Part shown: positions 8,588 to 16,468 of the stretch, one piece after another
Layout: every line of letters starts with the position of its first letter
Numbering within the stretch: position 1 is the first letter of the stretch
Source: Microvirga calopogonii
GTDB taxonomy: Bacteria > Pseudomonadota > Alphaproteobacteria > Rhizobiales > Beijerinckiaceae
Length of the DNA: 64,000 bases
Direction of reading: 5' to 3'
Assembly (NCBI RefSeq): GCF_003347665.1
Contig: NZ_QDGA01000027.1
Span: 1 to 64,000 of the forward strand
Position numbers and translations under genes: made by a program
The notes under the pieces: model-generated
What the model was told of the DNA's origin: nothing
The model's database searches: none
Seen by the model: the letters and a program-made list of their open reading frames with translations, nothing else

Positions 8588-8955
8588 TGATCTGCCTTCT
8601 CGCCGGCTCGGCGGTCGCGCCCCTGATGGCGGGCGCGATCACGCTCGCCTGGACGCATTCGGTCGAAAAGATCGTCTGGGAGGAGGATTGGCGCTCGACG
8701 CCGGCGGGGCTCGAACTCGTCGAGGCGCGGGTGCGCGGGTCGGGCGCCGGGATGGAGCCGCCGCCGGAGGCCAAATTCGCCAACGGTGTCTGGTCGTGGA
8801 AGCCGAGCCTGCCGCCGCAGGAACAGGTGATCATGCGCCGCTCGGGCGCGACGGCGGATTGGCGGATCTGCATTGCGGGCCAATGCCGCCCGATGGAGGC
8901 CTATGTACCGCCTGAAGCCGATCCGATCGTCATGAAGGCGTGCGAGGGGTCTTAA
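8587..8955 (+). CDS. DUF1850 protein, TAXI-TRAP accessory
   Basis: 122 residues. The start ATG shares one base with the permease stop (TGATG at 8585-8589), implying translational coupling. A hydrophobic N-terminus precedes the family's hallmark 'AWTHSVEKIVWEEDW'; a later 'WRICIAGQC' contains two Cys. DUF1850 genes commonly accompany TAXI-TRAP transporters, but their biochemical role is unknown to me; an envelope-located accessory is inferred. Its stop codon interlocks with that of the convergent minus-strand gene. Confidence 0.85.
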   Translation: MICLLAGSAVAPLMAGAITLAWTHSVEKIVWEEDWRSTPAGLELVEARVRGSGAGMEPPPEAKFANGVWSWKPSLPPQEQVIMRRSGATADWRICIAGQCRPMEAYVPPEADPIVMKACEGS

Positions 8956-9194
8956 GCCCGCCCCGTCAACGGCTCGGCGGCGATGCAGCGGCGCCAGAGA
9001 TGGACGAGCACATAGATGGCGAACAGGCTGAACAGGACCATGAGGGCGTAGCCGACGTGGTCTCCGAGTTCGAACAGGCCGGCGATGGCCCAGCCGGCGG
9101 CAATGGCGACGCCGAAAACCTCCGCGCCGACCAGAACCATGATGCTCATGATGGTGATCACGTTGCGCCAGTTGGTGCTTTTCGCCTGAGCCAC
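8952..9194 (-). CDS. Small two-span membrane protein, unknown function
   Basis: 80 residues (MAQAKSTNWRNVITIMSIMVLVGAEVFG...) with two clear hydrophobic spans (about residues 13-37 and 46-68) and a short basic C-terminus. I do not recognise a named family; it looks like the small hydrophobic proteins often annotated as hypothetical in Rhizobiales. The gene is convergent with DUF1850 and their stop codons overlap. Upstream (9195-9410) lies a palindromic repeat, not another gene. Codon use looks normal for the region. Confidence 0.7.
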   Translation of the reverse strand: MAQAKSTNWRNVITIMSIMVLVGAEVFGVAIAAGWAIAGLFELGDHVGYALMVLFSLFAIYVLVHLWRRCIAAEPLTGRA

Positions 9195-9224
9195 TTTTGC
9201 CTCACTTCTTTCTAAAGCACCGGA

Positions 9225-9323
9225 CCCAAAAGTGGATTTGCACTTTTGGGATCAATCCGATGCTCATTTTTAACTGGTGCATCGTTGGATGCGGAAAACC
9301 GGATCCACTTTTCCGCACGATGC
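9225..9323. repeat. Two tandem intergenic palindromes, AAAAGTGG family
   Basis: First unit: CCCAAAAGTG (9225-9234) and CACTTTTGGG (9241-9250), exact arms. Second unit: nested arms GCATCGT (9279-9285)/ACGATGC (9317-9323) enclosing GCGGAAAA (9291-9298)/TTTTCCGC (9309-9316) around GGATCC. The same GCATCG/AAAAGTGG vocabulary recurs at 24615-24688, 43432-43545 and, degraded, near 45035-45090. This marks a dispersed non-coding family typical of Rhizobiales chromosomes. Confidence 0.8.
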
Positions 9324-9409
9324 GCCTGCGGATGGGACTACCCTAAACGACCCCTCCGGTGCAAGTTCTCCTCGAATCTCATTCTGTCGCGCCTCACATT
9401 CAAGAGACC

Positions 9410-11008
9410 ATGGCTGAAACTCCCGTCTTCTCGACAGCCGCCGTCGCGGCTCCCCACAGGCTCGCCGCCGAGACCGGCCAGACCATCCTTGCGGCGGGCG
9501 GCAATGCCGTTGAGGCCATGGTGGCCATGGCGGCTACCATTGCGGTGGTCTATCCGCACATGAATGGCATCGGCGGCGACGGGTTCTGGCTCGTGCGCGA
9601 GCCGAGAGGGCGCATTCATGCGCTCGATGCTTCGGGACCGGCGGGCTCGCTCGCGACCGTCAAACGGTACCGGGAGAAGGGCTATGACGCCGTCCCGGCG
9701 CGCGGGCCGGATTCGGCGCTCACCGTGGCGGGTGCGGTCAGCGGATGGGGGCTGGCCCTGGAGCTTGCCAAAGCGCTCGGCGGGCAGATGCCGCTCGATC
9801 TGCTGCTGGGAGATGCCATTCGCCATGCCCGCGACGGATACCCGGTCTCCCGCTCCGAAGAGCGGTTCGTGACCGGCGAGGAAGCCGCCCTCTATGAGGT
9901 TCCCGGTTTTGCCGAGGCCTTTCTGGTCGACGGCCGGAGAGCGGCGGAGGGGACGCAGAGGCGGACGCCGCGCCTCGCCGACACTCTGGAGCAGCTCGCC
10001 CATGCGGGCCTGGCCGATTTCTACCGCGGCGATGTGGGGCGGGAGATCGCCCTCGATCTGGAGCGGATCGGCAGCCCTATCGCACGCCGCGACCTGGAGA
10101 CCTATCGCGCCCGTGTCGTGGAGCCCCTGTCGGTCAGGCTCCAGACCTCCACCGTCTACAATCTGCCGCCGCCGAGCCAGGGACTGGCCACCCTGCTGAT
10201 CCTCGGCATGGTCGAGCGCCTCAAGGGGCTTCGGGCCGAGACGCCGGAGCATCATCACGCCCTCATCGAGGCCGCGAAGCGCGCCTTCTCCCTGCGCGAT
10301 CGGGTGGTCGCGGACCCACGCAACCTCGCTCACGACCCGGGCTCCTTCCTGACGCCCCAGGCGCTGGAGAGGGAGGCCGCCCTCATCGACATGAAGCGGG
10401 CCGCCTCCTTTCCGCTGCCGCGTCCCATCGACGGGGACACGATCTGGATGGGGGCCATCGACCGCGACGGGCTCGCGGTGTCCTATATCCAGTCCGTGTT
10501 CTGGGCCTATGGCTCCGGCTGCCTGCTCCCGGCGACGGGAATCCTCTGGCACAATCGCGGCACGGCCTTCTCGCTCGATCCCGCGAGCCGCAACCGGCTG
10601 GAGCCCGGCCACCGGCCGCTGCATTCCCTCAATCCGGCCATGGCCGTGTTCGACGATGGGCGGGTGCTGTCCTTCGGGGCGATGGGTGGCGAGACCCAGC
10701 CTCAGTTCCTCAGCCAGATCTTTTCGCGTTACGCAGAAGCCGGCATGGGATTGGCGGACGCCGTGGAGGCGCCGCGCTGGCTCCTCGATGCACGGCCACG
10801 CGAGCGCGAGGCCGTGTTGAAGCTGGAGAGCCATTTCGACCCCGGCCTGATCCGCGGCCTCTCGCGGCTCGGCCATCGCATCGAGGAGATGGACGAGGCC
10901 TATTCCGGACGCTTCGGCCATGCGGGCATGCTGGTGAAGCACCCGCGCAACGGGCGCGTCGAGGCCGTGCACGATCCGCGCTCGGACGGCGGGTCGTTGG
11001 GGCTCTAA
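9410..11008 (+). CDS. Gamma-glutamyltransferase-family (Ntn) amidohydrolase
   Basis: 532 residues from the ATG at 9410. The fold matches the GGT family: 'AAETGQTILAAGGNAVEAMVAMAATIAVVYPHMNGIGGDGFW' at the N-terminus. The predicted self-cleavage nucleophile is Thr344, in 'GDTIWMGAIDRDGLAVSYIQSV', aligned with the TTH(F/Y)S motif of classical GGT. The second motif residue and His are replaced (TIW in place of TTH), which suggests a substrate other than glutathione. Relatives with DTxWM include oxamate-amidohydrolase-like enzymes, from memory. No Sec signal is evident, so it may be cytosolic. The stop interlocks with that of the convergent nicO gene. Confidence 0.85.
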   Translation: MAETPVFSTAAVAAPHRLAAETGQTILAAGGNAVEAMVAMAATIAVVYPHMNGIGGDGFWLVREPRGRIHALDASGPAGSLATVKRYREKGYDAVPARGPDSALTVAGAVSGWGLALELAKALGGQMPLDLLLGDAIRHARDGYPVSRSEERFVTGEEAALYEVPGFAEAFLVDGRRAAEGTQRRTPRLADTLEQLAHAGLADFYRGDVGREIALDLERIGSPIARRDLETYRARVVEPLSVRLQTSTVYNLPPPSQGLATLLILGMVERLKGLRAETPEHHHALIEAAKRAFSLRDRVVADPRNLAHDPGSFLTPQALEREAALIDMKRAASFPLPRPIDGDTIWMGAIDRDGLAVSYIQSVFWAYGSGCLLPATGILWHNRGTAFSLDPASRNRLEPGHRPLHSLNPAMAVFDDGRVLSFGAMGGETQPQFLSQIFSRYAEAGMGLADAVEAPRWLLDARPREREAVLKLESHFDPGLIRGLSRLGHRIEEMDEAYSGRFGHAGMLVKHPRNGRVEAVHDPRSDGGSLGL

Positions 11009-12018
11009 CCTGACCAGAGCCCGTAGAGGAGGCTCACGCCCAGGACCAGCACGAAGGCTGCGGCCAGGAGTTCGAGGCCCGCGATGGCAATCGCCCCCGA
11101 GCCTCCGCGCCCGCCGGCGACCCGCAGGGCCATCGCCTTGAAGAAGACCGCAAGCGCCGCGATGGCGCCGGTTGTGAGGGCAGTGCCGAGCGCCATGGCG
11201 AAAGTCGCCGCGATGCCGGCTGCAAAGAGGCCCTGCGACAGGGCGAAGACCAGGACGATGAGGGCGCCCGCGCAGGGCCGGATACCGGCGGCGATCGCCA
11301 CCCCGGCCATGTCGCGCCAGCGGGTCAGGCGGCTGAGCTCCTGCGGAGGCGGCATGTGGACGTGGTCGCAATCCTCCTGCACGGGGGCATGGGGATTGCG
11401 CGCCAGCGCCATGACGCCCAGCACCTTGCCGGCCTTGCGCCAGGTGATGACGGCGCCGAGCAGGGCCACGGCGACGAAGCTTGCCAGCTCCACGTTCATG
11501 GCGAGCTTGTTCATGGTGGCGGCCGTGGCACGCAACGCGAGGTTCACGAGGGAAACGATGCCGATGGCGACCAGCGCCTGCACGAGGGCGGCCGCAAGAC
11601 TCAAGGCGAAGCCTTTCCGCAGCGCCTTGTCGTCGGCCACGAGATAGGCCGAGATCACGCCCTTGCCGTGACCGGGTCCGGCCGCATGGAAGACTCCATA
11701 GGCGAAGCCGACGAGCAGGAGGGAGAACAGGGCGGAGCCGTTCTCCTTCATCTCGCGCACGCCTGCCTGCAGGCTGGCGTAGAAGCCGGATTGCACGGAC
11801 AGGATCCAGGCGCCGACGCTGCCCGAAGGCGTCGCCTCGCGCAGGCCCATGCCGAAGGGATTGTGCGGCGGCGGCTTGTTCACGGGACCAAGCCACAGGC
11901 CGATCAGCCCCACGGCCAAGGCCATGATGGCGACGGCTGCGAGCATCAGGCCGAGCCGTCGCACGAGCGGCGTCCGATTTGCGGTCGGAAAGGCAGGGGT
12001 ATCGGACGTCAGGGACAT
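11005..12018 (-). CDS. NicO-family nickel/cobalt transporter (RcnA-like)
   Basis: 337 residues with about six to seven membrane spans. The diagnostic 'FHAAGPGHGKGVISAYLV' (HX4GHGK-type) motif and a second conserved 'GIRPCAGALIVLVFALSQGL' identify NicO/RcnA. A cytosolic loop carries 'EDCDHVHMPPP', a short Cys/His metal-binding stretch. Members transport Ni2+ or Co2+, either as exporters (RcnA) or importers; direction is not decidable here. The start overlaps the end of the DUF1007 gene by ten bases, so the two are translated as a unit. Confidence 0.88.
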   Translation of the reverse strand: MSLTSDTPAFPTANRTPLVRRLGLMLAAVAIMALAVGLIGLWLGPVNKPPPHNPFGMGLREATPSGSVGAWILSVQSGFYASLQAGVREMKENGSALFSLLLVGFAYGVFHAAGPGHGKGVISAYLVADDKALRKGFALSLAAALVQALVAIGIVSLVNLALRATAATMNKLAMNVELASFVAVALLGAVITWRKAGKVLGVMALARNPHAPVQEDCDHVHMPPPQELSRLTRWRDMAGVAIAAGIRPCAGALIVLVFALSQGLFAAGIAATFAMALGTALTTGAIAALAVFFKAMALRVAGGRGGSGAIAIAGLELLAAAFVLVLGVSLLYGLWSG

Positions 12019-12650
12019 GCGATGATGGCCCTGTTGGAATATTCGATGCCGATATCCTGGGGCTGGATGGCCCCCTCGTTCTGCAAGATCTGCTGCATGC
12101 GGGCCTCCAGCGGCTTGGCCTTGGCGATGCTCGTTACGCAGCCCTGCGGCGCGTTGGCGAGCGAGATGGCCGCCTGGCCGTCCGAGAGGCTGAAATAGAC
12201 GAAGAAGGTCGGATCCTCGATCTCGATGGACACGGCGCCCGAAGGGGCCGCAGGTGACTTGAGCGGCAGGAGGAAGGACATGGCGACCTGGCTCTTCTCC
12301 ATCGTCATTCGGGCTTCACGCGGCGAATCGAAGCTTTGCGGCTTGCCGCGGGCCTTGAGCACGGTGAAATAGTTGAACTCGTTCAGGGAGGCGGCATTCT
12401 CATCCGCGAGTTCCTGGAGTTCTTCCGGCGTCAGCTTGCCGTCGTTGTCCTTGTCGAGCCCCTGGGTGACGTAAGCCGTATAGGCCTCGTCGAAGGTCCA
12501 ATGGTGGCGTACGCCCGTCACCTTGCCGTCGGGCGCGAAGACGACCTCGGCCCTGGCCGTCACCCACACGTGAGGATGCGCAAGGGCCGGCGAGGCCAGA
12601 GCCATGCTCAAGGCCGCCAAGGCAGATTTCAGTCCGAGATGGCGTGTCAT
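12009..12650 (-). CDS. DUF1007 periplasmic protein, NicO partner
   Basis: 213 residues. The signal peptide ends ASPALA, so the mature protein would begin HPHVWV with His25 at the N-terminus. A perfect EF-hand-type loop, DKDNDGKLTPEE (residues 66-77), follows. The body is DUF1007 ('HHWTFDEAYTAYVTQGLD'). DUF1007 genes are habitual neighbours of NicO transporters, and a periplasmic metal-delivery or calcium-sensing role is inferred. The start is supported by the export signal. The divergent upstream neighbour is the IOR gene. Confidence 0.85.
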   Translation of the reverse strand: MTRHLGLKSALAALSMALASPALAHPHVWVTARAEVVFAPDGKVTGVRHHWTFDEAYTAYVTQGLDKDNDGKLTPEELQELADENAASLNEFNYFTVLKARGKPQSFDSPREARMTMEKSQVAMSFLLPLKSPAAPSGAVSIEIEDPTFFVYFSLSDGQAAISLANAPQGCVTSIAKAKPLEARMQQILQNEGAIQPQDIGIEYSNRAIIACP

Positions 12651-12760
12651 GCGTTGCCCCTGGAACGGTGCGCCCCGGGAGCCGGGACCATGGAAGCGGT
12701 ATGAGGGTGTCGTGGTTAACAGAGGCGAAACGAAGGCGCTCGATTGACGACCCTCGGAAG

Positions 12761-12783
12761 ATATGTCAGCATTACTGACATAT
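12761..12783. promoter_or_regulatory. Perfect inverted repeat upstream of IOR gene (candidate operator)
   Basis: ATATGTCAG (12761-12769) and CTGACATAT (12775-12783) are exact reverse complements with spacer CATTA. The site is about 60 bases upstream of the IOR start and about 110 bases from the divergent DUF1007 start. Geometry fits a dimeric helix-turn-helix repressor or activator. The cognate factor is unknown. Confidence 0.5.
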
Positions 12784-12843
12784 TCACAAAAAGAAGACCG
12801 GACACCGGCAGCGGGGCAGAAGGCTCCAGGAGGAAAACGGGTA

Positions 12844-15800
12844 ATGGCCGAAGGTCATGGTGCGCTCCGCAACGTAACGCTCGACGACAAATACGATCTC
12901 TCCAAGGATCACGTTTTCATTACCGGTACGCAGGCCGTCGTCCGCATGCTGCTCATGCAGCGAGAGCGGGACAGGCTGGCGGGCCTCAGCACGGCGGGTT
13001 TCGTTTCCGGCTATCGCGGCTCGCCCATCGGCGGTCTCGACCAAAATCTCTGGCGCGCCCGAAAATGGCTGGAAGCCTCCAACATCGTCTTCCAGCCCGG
13101 TCTCAACGAGGAACTCGCGGCCACCGCCGTCTGGGGCTCCCAGCAGGCGGAGATCCGCGGCGACGGCAGGTATGACGGCGTGTTCGGCCTCTGGTACGGC
13201 AAGGGGCCTGGCGTCGACCGATCCGGCGACGTGTTCCGCCACGCCAACATGGCCGGCTCCTCCAGACACGGTGGCGTGCTCGCCCTGATGGGCGACGATC
13301 ACACGGCGGAATCCTCCACCGTCGCGCACCAGTCCGAATTCCACTTCGTCGACGTGATGATCCCGATCCTGAACCCGGCGGGCGTCCAGGAGATTCTCGA
13401 TTACGGCCTCTACGGCTATGCCATGAGCCGATTCTGCGGCACCTGGGTCGCCTTCAAGTGCGTGAAGGACAACATCGAATCGACCGCGTCCGTCGATGCG
13501 TCGCTCGACCGGGTGAAGATCGTCCTGCCCGATGATTTCACCATGCCGCCGGGCGGCCTGAATATTCGCAACCGCGACGGTGTGCTCGACCAGGAGGCCC
13601 GGCTTCAGGACTTCAAGCGCGATGCCATGCTGGCGTTCGTGCACGCCAACAATCTCAACCGCATCGTCCTGTCGGGCGGCCGCAATCCCAAGATCGGCAT
13701 CATCACGGTCGGCAAGTCCTATCTCGACGTGCGCCAGGCTCTCGAAGAGCTCGGCCTCGACGAGGTGAAGGCGAACGACATGGGCCTGCGGCTCTACAAG
13801 GTCGCGTGCCCCTGGCCGCTGTCTCAAGCCGAACTCGTGGATTTCGCACGAGGCCTCGACAAGGTCATCGTGGTCGAGGAGAAGCGCTCCCTCATCGAGG
13901 TGCAGCTGCGCGAGGAGCTCTACGGCACCGCCAACCAGCCGCTCTGCATCGGCAAGAAGGACGAGGAGGGCCGCTGGCTCTTCCCCGTGAAGGGCTCGCT
14001 CGATCCCAACGACATCGCCATCGTCATCGGCGAGCGGCTGCTCGCCTATCACAACAATGACGATCTGCGCGGCCGCGTGGCGCGGCTCCGCCATGCGCAG
14101 GAGGTGCTGGCGACGACCGGCGACGTGGCGACCCGCGTGCCGCATTTCTGCTCCGGCTGCCCGCACAATTCCTCGACGAAGGTCCCCGAAGGCATGCGTG
14201 CCTATGCGGGCATCGGCTGCCACTACATGGTGCAGTGGATGGACCGCTCCACCGAGGGCTTCACCCAGATGGGCGGCGAGGGCGCGAACTGGATCGGCGA
14301 GGCGCCGTTCTCGAAGCGCGGCCACGTGTTCCAGAACCTCGGCGACGGCACCTACAACCATTCGGGCGTCCTGGCTCTGCGCTGGGCGGTTCACACCAAG
14401 ACCAACGTTACCTACAAGATCCTCTTCAACGATGCTGTCGCCATGACCGGCGGACAGCCGCATGAAGGCAAGCTCACCGTCGACATGATCGCGCGCCAAG
14501 TGCGCGAGGAGGGCGTCGAACTCATCGCCCTCGTCACCGACGAGCCGCACAAATATCCGAAGGAGATCCGCTGGCCCGCGGGCATGACGATCCACCACCG
14601 CAGCGAACTCGATGCGGTGCAGCGCCAGCTCGCGGACGTTCCCGGCGTGACGGTGATGATCTACGACCAGACCTGCGCGTCCGAAAAGCGCCGCCGTCGT
14701 AAGCGCGGGGAGTTTCCGGATCCGGACAAGCGCGTGATCATCAACGATCTCGTGTGCGAAGCCTGCGGCGACTGCTCGGTGCAGTCGAACTGCGTCGCCG
14801 TGCAGCCGGTGGAAACCGAATTCGGCCGCAAGCGCCAGATCGACCAGTCGAACTGCAACAAGGATTTCTCCTGTGTGCAGGGCTTCTGCCCGTCCTTCGT
14901 GACGGTGCACGGCGCCAAGATCAGGAAGGCGGTTCCCGAGACGGTTTCGACAGACGGCATGACGTTCAAGCCGCTGCCCGATCCGGCGATCCCCGCGATC
15001 GACCGCACCTTCAACGTGATTGTGACGGGCGTGGGGGGCACGGGAGTCGTGACCATCGGGGCGATCCTCGGCATGGCCGCGCATCTCGAGGGCAAGGGCC
15101 TCGGCATGATCGACATGGCCGGCCTCGCCCAGAAGGGTGGCGCGGTCTACAGCCACGTGCGGCTCGCCAACAACCAGGACGATATCCACGCCATCCGCGT
15201 GAGCGCGGAATCGGCCCATCTCGTGCTCGGCTGCGACCTCGTGGTGACGGGCACCAAGAAGGTGCTGGCCTCCGTGAAGGAGGGGCAGACCGCGCTCGTG
15301 GTGAACACGGCGGAGGTCATGCCGGGCGAGTTCACCCGCAATGCCGATTTCTCTCTTCCGACCGAGCGCCTGAAGCGCGCGATCAGGTCGGCGGCGGGCA
15401 CGGAAGGCGTGTCCTTCGTCGACGCGACGGCGATCGCCACGGCACTTCTCGGCAATGCCATCGCGGCCAACATGTTCATGCTGGGCTATGCCTATCAGGC
15501 CGGCCGCGTTCCTCTCTCGGGGGCGGCCATCGAGAAGGCGATCGAGCTCAACGGCGAGGCGGTGAAGATGAACCTTGCCGCCTTCACCTGGGGGCGCCGC
15601 GCGGCTGCCGAGCCCGAGGTGATCGCCGCCATGATGGGCGAGCTGAAGGCGCCGACGGAATCGCGCAAGTTGTCCGAGACACTGGACGAGGTGATCGAGC
15701 GGCGTGTGGCGTTTCTCTCCGAGTACCAGAGCAAGCGTTACGGTCGACGATACCGGGGCATCATCGAGCGTGTCCGTTCAGCAGAGGACAAAGCCGTGCC

Positions 15801-16344
15801 GGGCTCGACCGCGCTCACCGACGCGGTGGTGCGTTCGCTGTTCAAGCTCATGGCGTACAAGGACGAGTACGAGGTGGCGCGTCTCTACACGAACGGCCAT
15901 TTCGAGAAACAGGTCGCGTCCGCCTTCGAGGGCGAAAACCTGCGCTACGAGTTCCATCTCGCGCCGCCGTTGCTGGCGCGCAAGGATCCGGTCACGGGCC
16001 TTCCGCGCAAGATGAGCTTCGGACCGTGGATGATGAAGGCGTTCCGCGTCCTCTCCGGCCTGAAGACGTTACGAGGCACGCCGCTCGACGTCTTCGGCTA
16101 CACGCACGAGCGTCGCACCGAGCGTCAGCTCATCCGCGAGTTCGAAGGGCTGATCGAGGAGATCGTCGCGAAGCTGAATGCCGGCAACCATGCTGCGGCG
16201 GTTGGCCTCGCCAATATTCCGCAGAAAATCCGTGGCTTCGGGCACGTGAAGGAGCGGAATCTGAAAGCCGCGAAGGCGGAGGAGGCCGACCTCCTCGTCA
16301 AGTTCCGCGCTGATCCGCAGGCGCTGCCGATTGCGGCGGAGTGA
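12844..16344 (+). CDS. Indolepyruvate ferredoxin oxidoreductase, fused alpha/beta (IorAB-type)
   Basis: 1166 residues from the ATG at 12844, preceded by AGGAGG at 12829-12834. It decarboxylates aryl 2-oxo acids such as indolepyruvate to aryl-acetyl-CoA, reducing ferredoxin. The N-terminal transketolase-like TPP/pyrimidine domain ('SGYRGSPIGGLD') is followed by the TPP-binding half ('HFCSGCPHNSSTK', 'GIGCHYMVQWMD'). Next comes a cysteine-rich Fe-S segment ('CEACGDCSVQSNC' plus 'CNKDFSCVQGFCP') and a gamma-like domain ('GVGGTGVVTIGAILG', 'GLAQKGGAVYSHVRL'). Single-chain IOR is the usual form in aerobic alphaproteobacteria. A convergent aromatic aminotransferase could supply its substrates. Confidence 0.93.
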   Translation: MAEGHGALRNVTLDDKYDLSKDHVFITGTQAVVRMLLMQRERDRLAGLSTAGFVSGYRGSPIGGLDQNLWRARKWLEASNIVFQPGLNEELAATAVWGSQQAEIRGDGRYDGVFGLWYGKGPGVDRSGDVFRHANMAGSSRHGGVLALMGDDHTAESSTVAHQSEFHFVDVMIPILNPAGVQEILDYGLYGYAMSRFCGTWVAFKCVKDNIESTASVDASLDRVKIVLPDDFTMPPGGLNIRNRDGVLDQEARLQDFKRDAMLAFVHANNLNRIVLSGGRNPKIGIITVGKSYLDVRQALEELGLDEVKANDMGLRLYKVACPWPLSQAELVDFARGLDKVIVVEEKRSLIEVQLREELYGTANQPLCIGKKDEEGRWLFPVKGSLDPNDIAIVIGERLLAYHNNDDLRGRVARLRHAQEVLATTGDVATRVPHFCSGCPHNSSTKVPEGMRAYAGIGCHYMVQWMDRSTEGFTQMGGEGANWIGEAPFSKRGHVFQNLGDGTYNHSGVLALRWAVHTKTNVTYKILFNDAVAMTGGQPHEGKLTVDMIARQVREEGVELIALVTDEPHKYPKEIRWPAGMTIHHRSELDAVQRQLADVPGVTVMIYDQTCASEKRRRRKRGEFPDPDKRVIINDLVCEACGDCSVQSNCVAVQPVETEFGRKRQIDQSNCNKDFSCVQGFCPSFVTVHGAKIRKAVPETVSTDGMTFKPLPDPAIPAIDRTFNVIVTGVGGTGVVTIGAILGMAAHLEGKGLGMIDMAGLAQKGGAVYSHVRLANNQDDIHAIRVSAESAHLVLGCDLVVTGTKKVLASVKEGQTALVVNTAEVMPGEFTRNADFSLPTERLKRAIRSAAGTEGVSFVDATAIATALLGNAIAANMFMLGYAYQAGRVPLSGAAIEKAIELNGEAVKMNLAAFTWGRRAAAEPEVIAAMMGELKAPTESRKLSETLDEVIERRVAFLSEYQSKRYGRRYRGIIERVRSAEDKAVPGSTALTDAVVRSLFKLMAYKDEYEVARLYTNGHFEKQVASAFEGENLRYEFHLAPPLLARKDPVTGLPRKMSFGPWMMKAFRVLSGLKTLRGTPLDVFGYTHERRTERQLIREFEGLIEEIVAKLNAGNHAAAVGLANIPQKIRGFGHVKERNLKAAKAEEADLLVKFRADPQALPIAAE

Positions 16345-16360
16345 CGGCTGAAACGCCTCT

Positions 16361-16452
16361 CGTCATGGCCGGCCTTGTGCCGGCCATCCCGATTGTGTGA
16401 AGCGCCGCGCCTTCCAGAAGCGAGATCACCGGCACAAGGCCGGTGATGACGT
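16361..16452. repeat. Intergenic inverted repeat, CCGGCACAAGGCCGG family
   Basis: CGTCATGGCCGGCCTTGTGCC, starting at 16361, pairs with the sequence ending at 16451 (GGCACAAGGCCGGTGATGAC...) with two mismatches, giving a hairpin-forming element of about 90 bp. The right half (16421-16452) recurs, identical over 32 bases, at 48746-48777. It occupies the space between the convergent IOR and aminotransferase genes and could serve as a bidirectional transcription stop. Confidence 0.75.
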
Positions 16453-16468
16453 GGCGTAAAAGTCTCGT

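Noticed and set aside
12651..12843. Cobalamin or nickel riboswitch before the DUF1007-nicO pair
   Set aside because: No B12-box or conserved riboswitch core was seen; only the 23-base dyad stands out.
16361..16452. Direct/inverted repeats as a CRISPR array
   Set aside because: The repeats are palindromes scattered across intergenic gaps, with no regular spacers and no cas genes.
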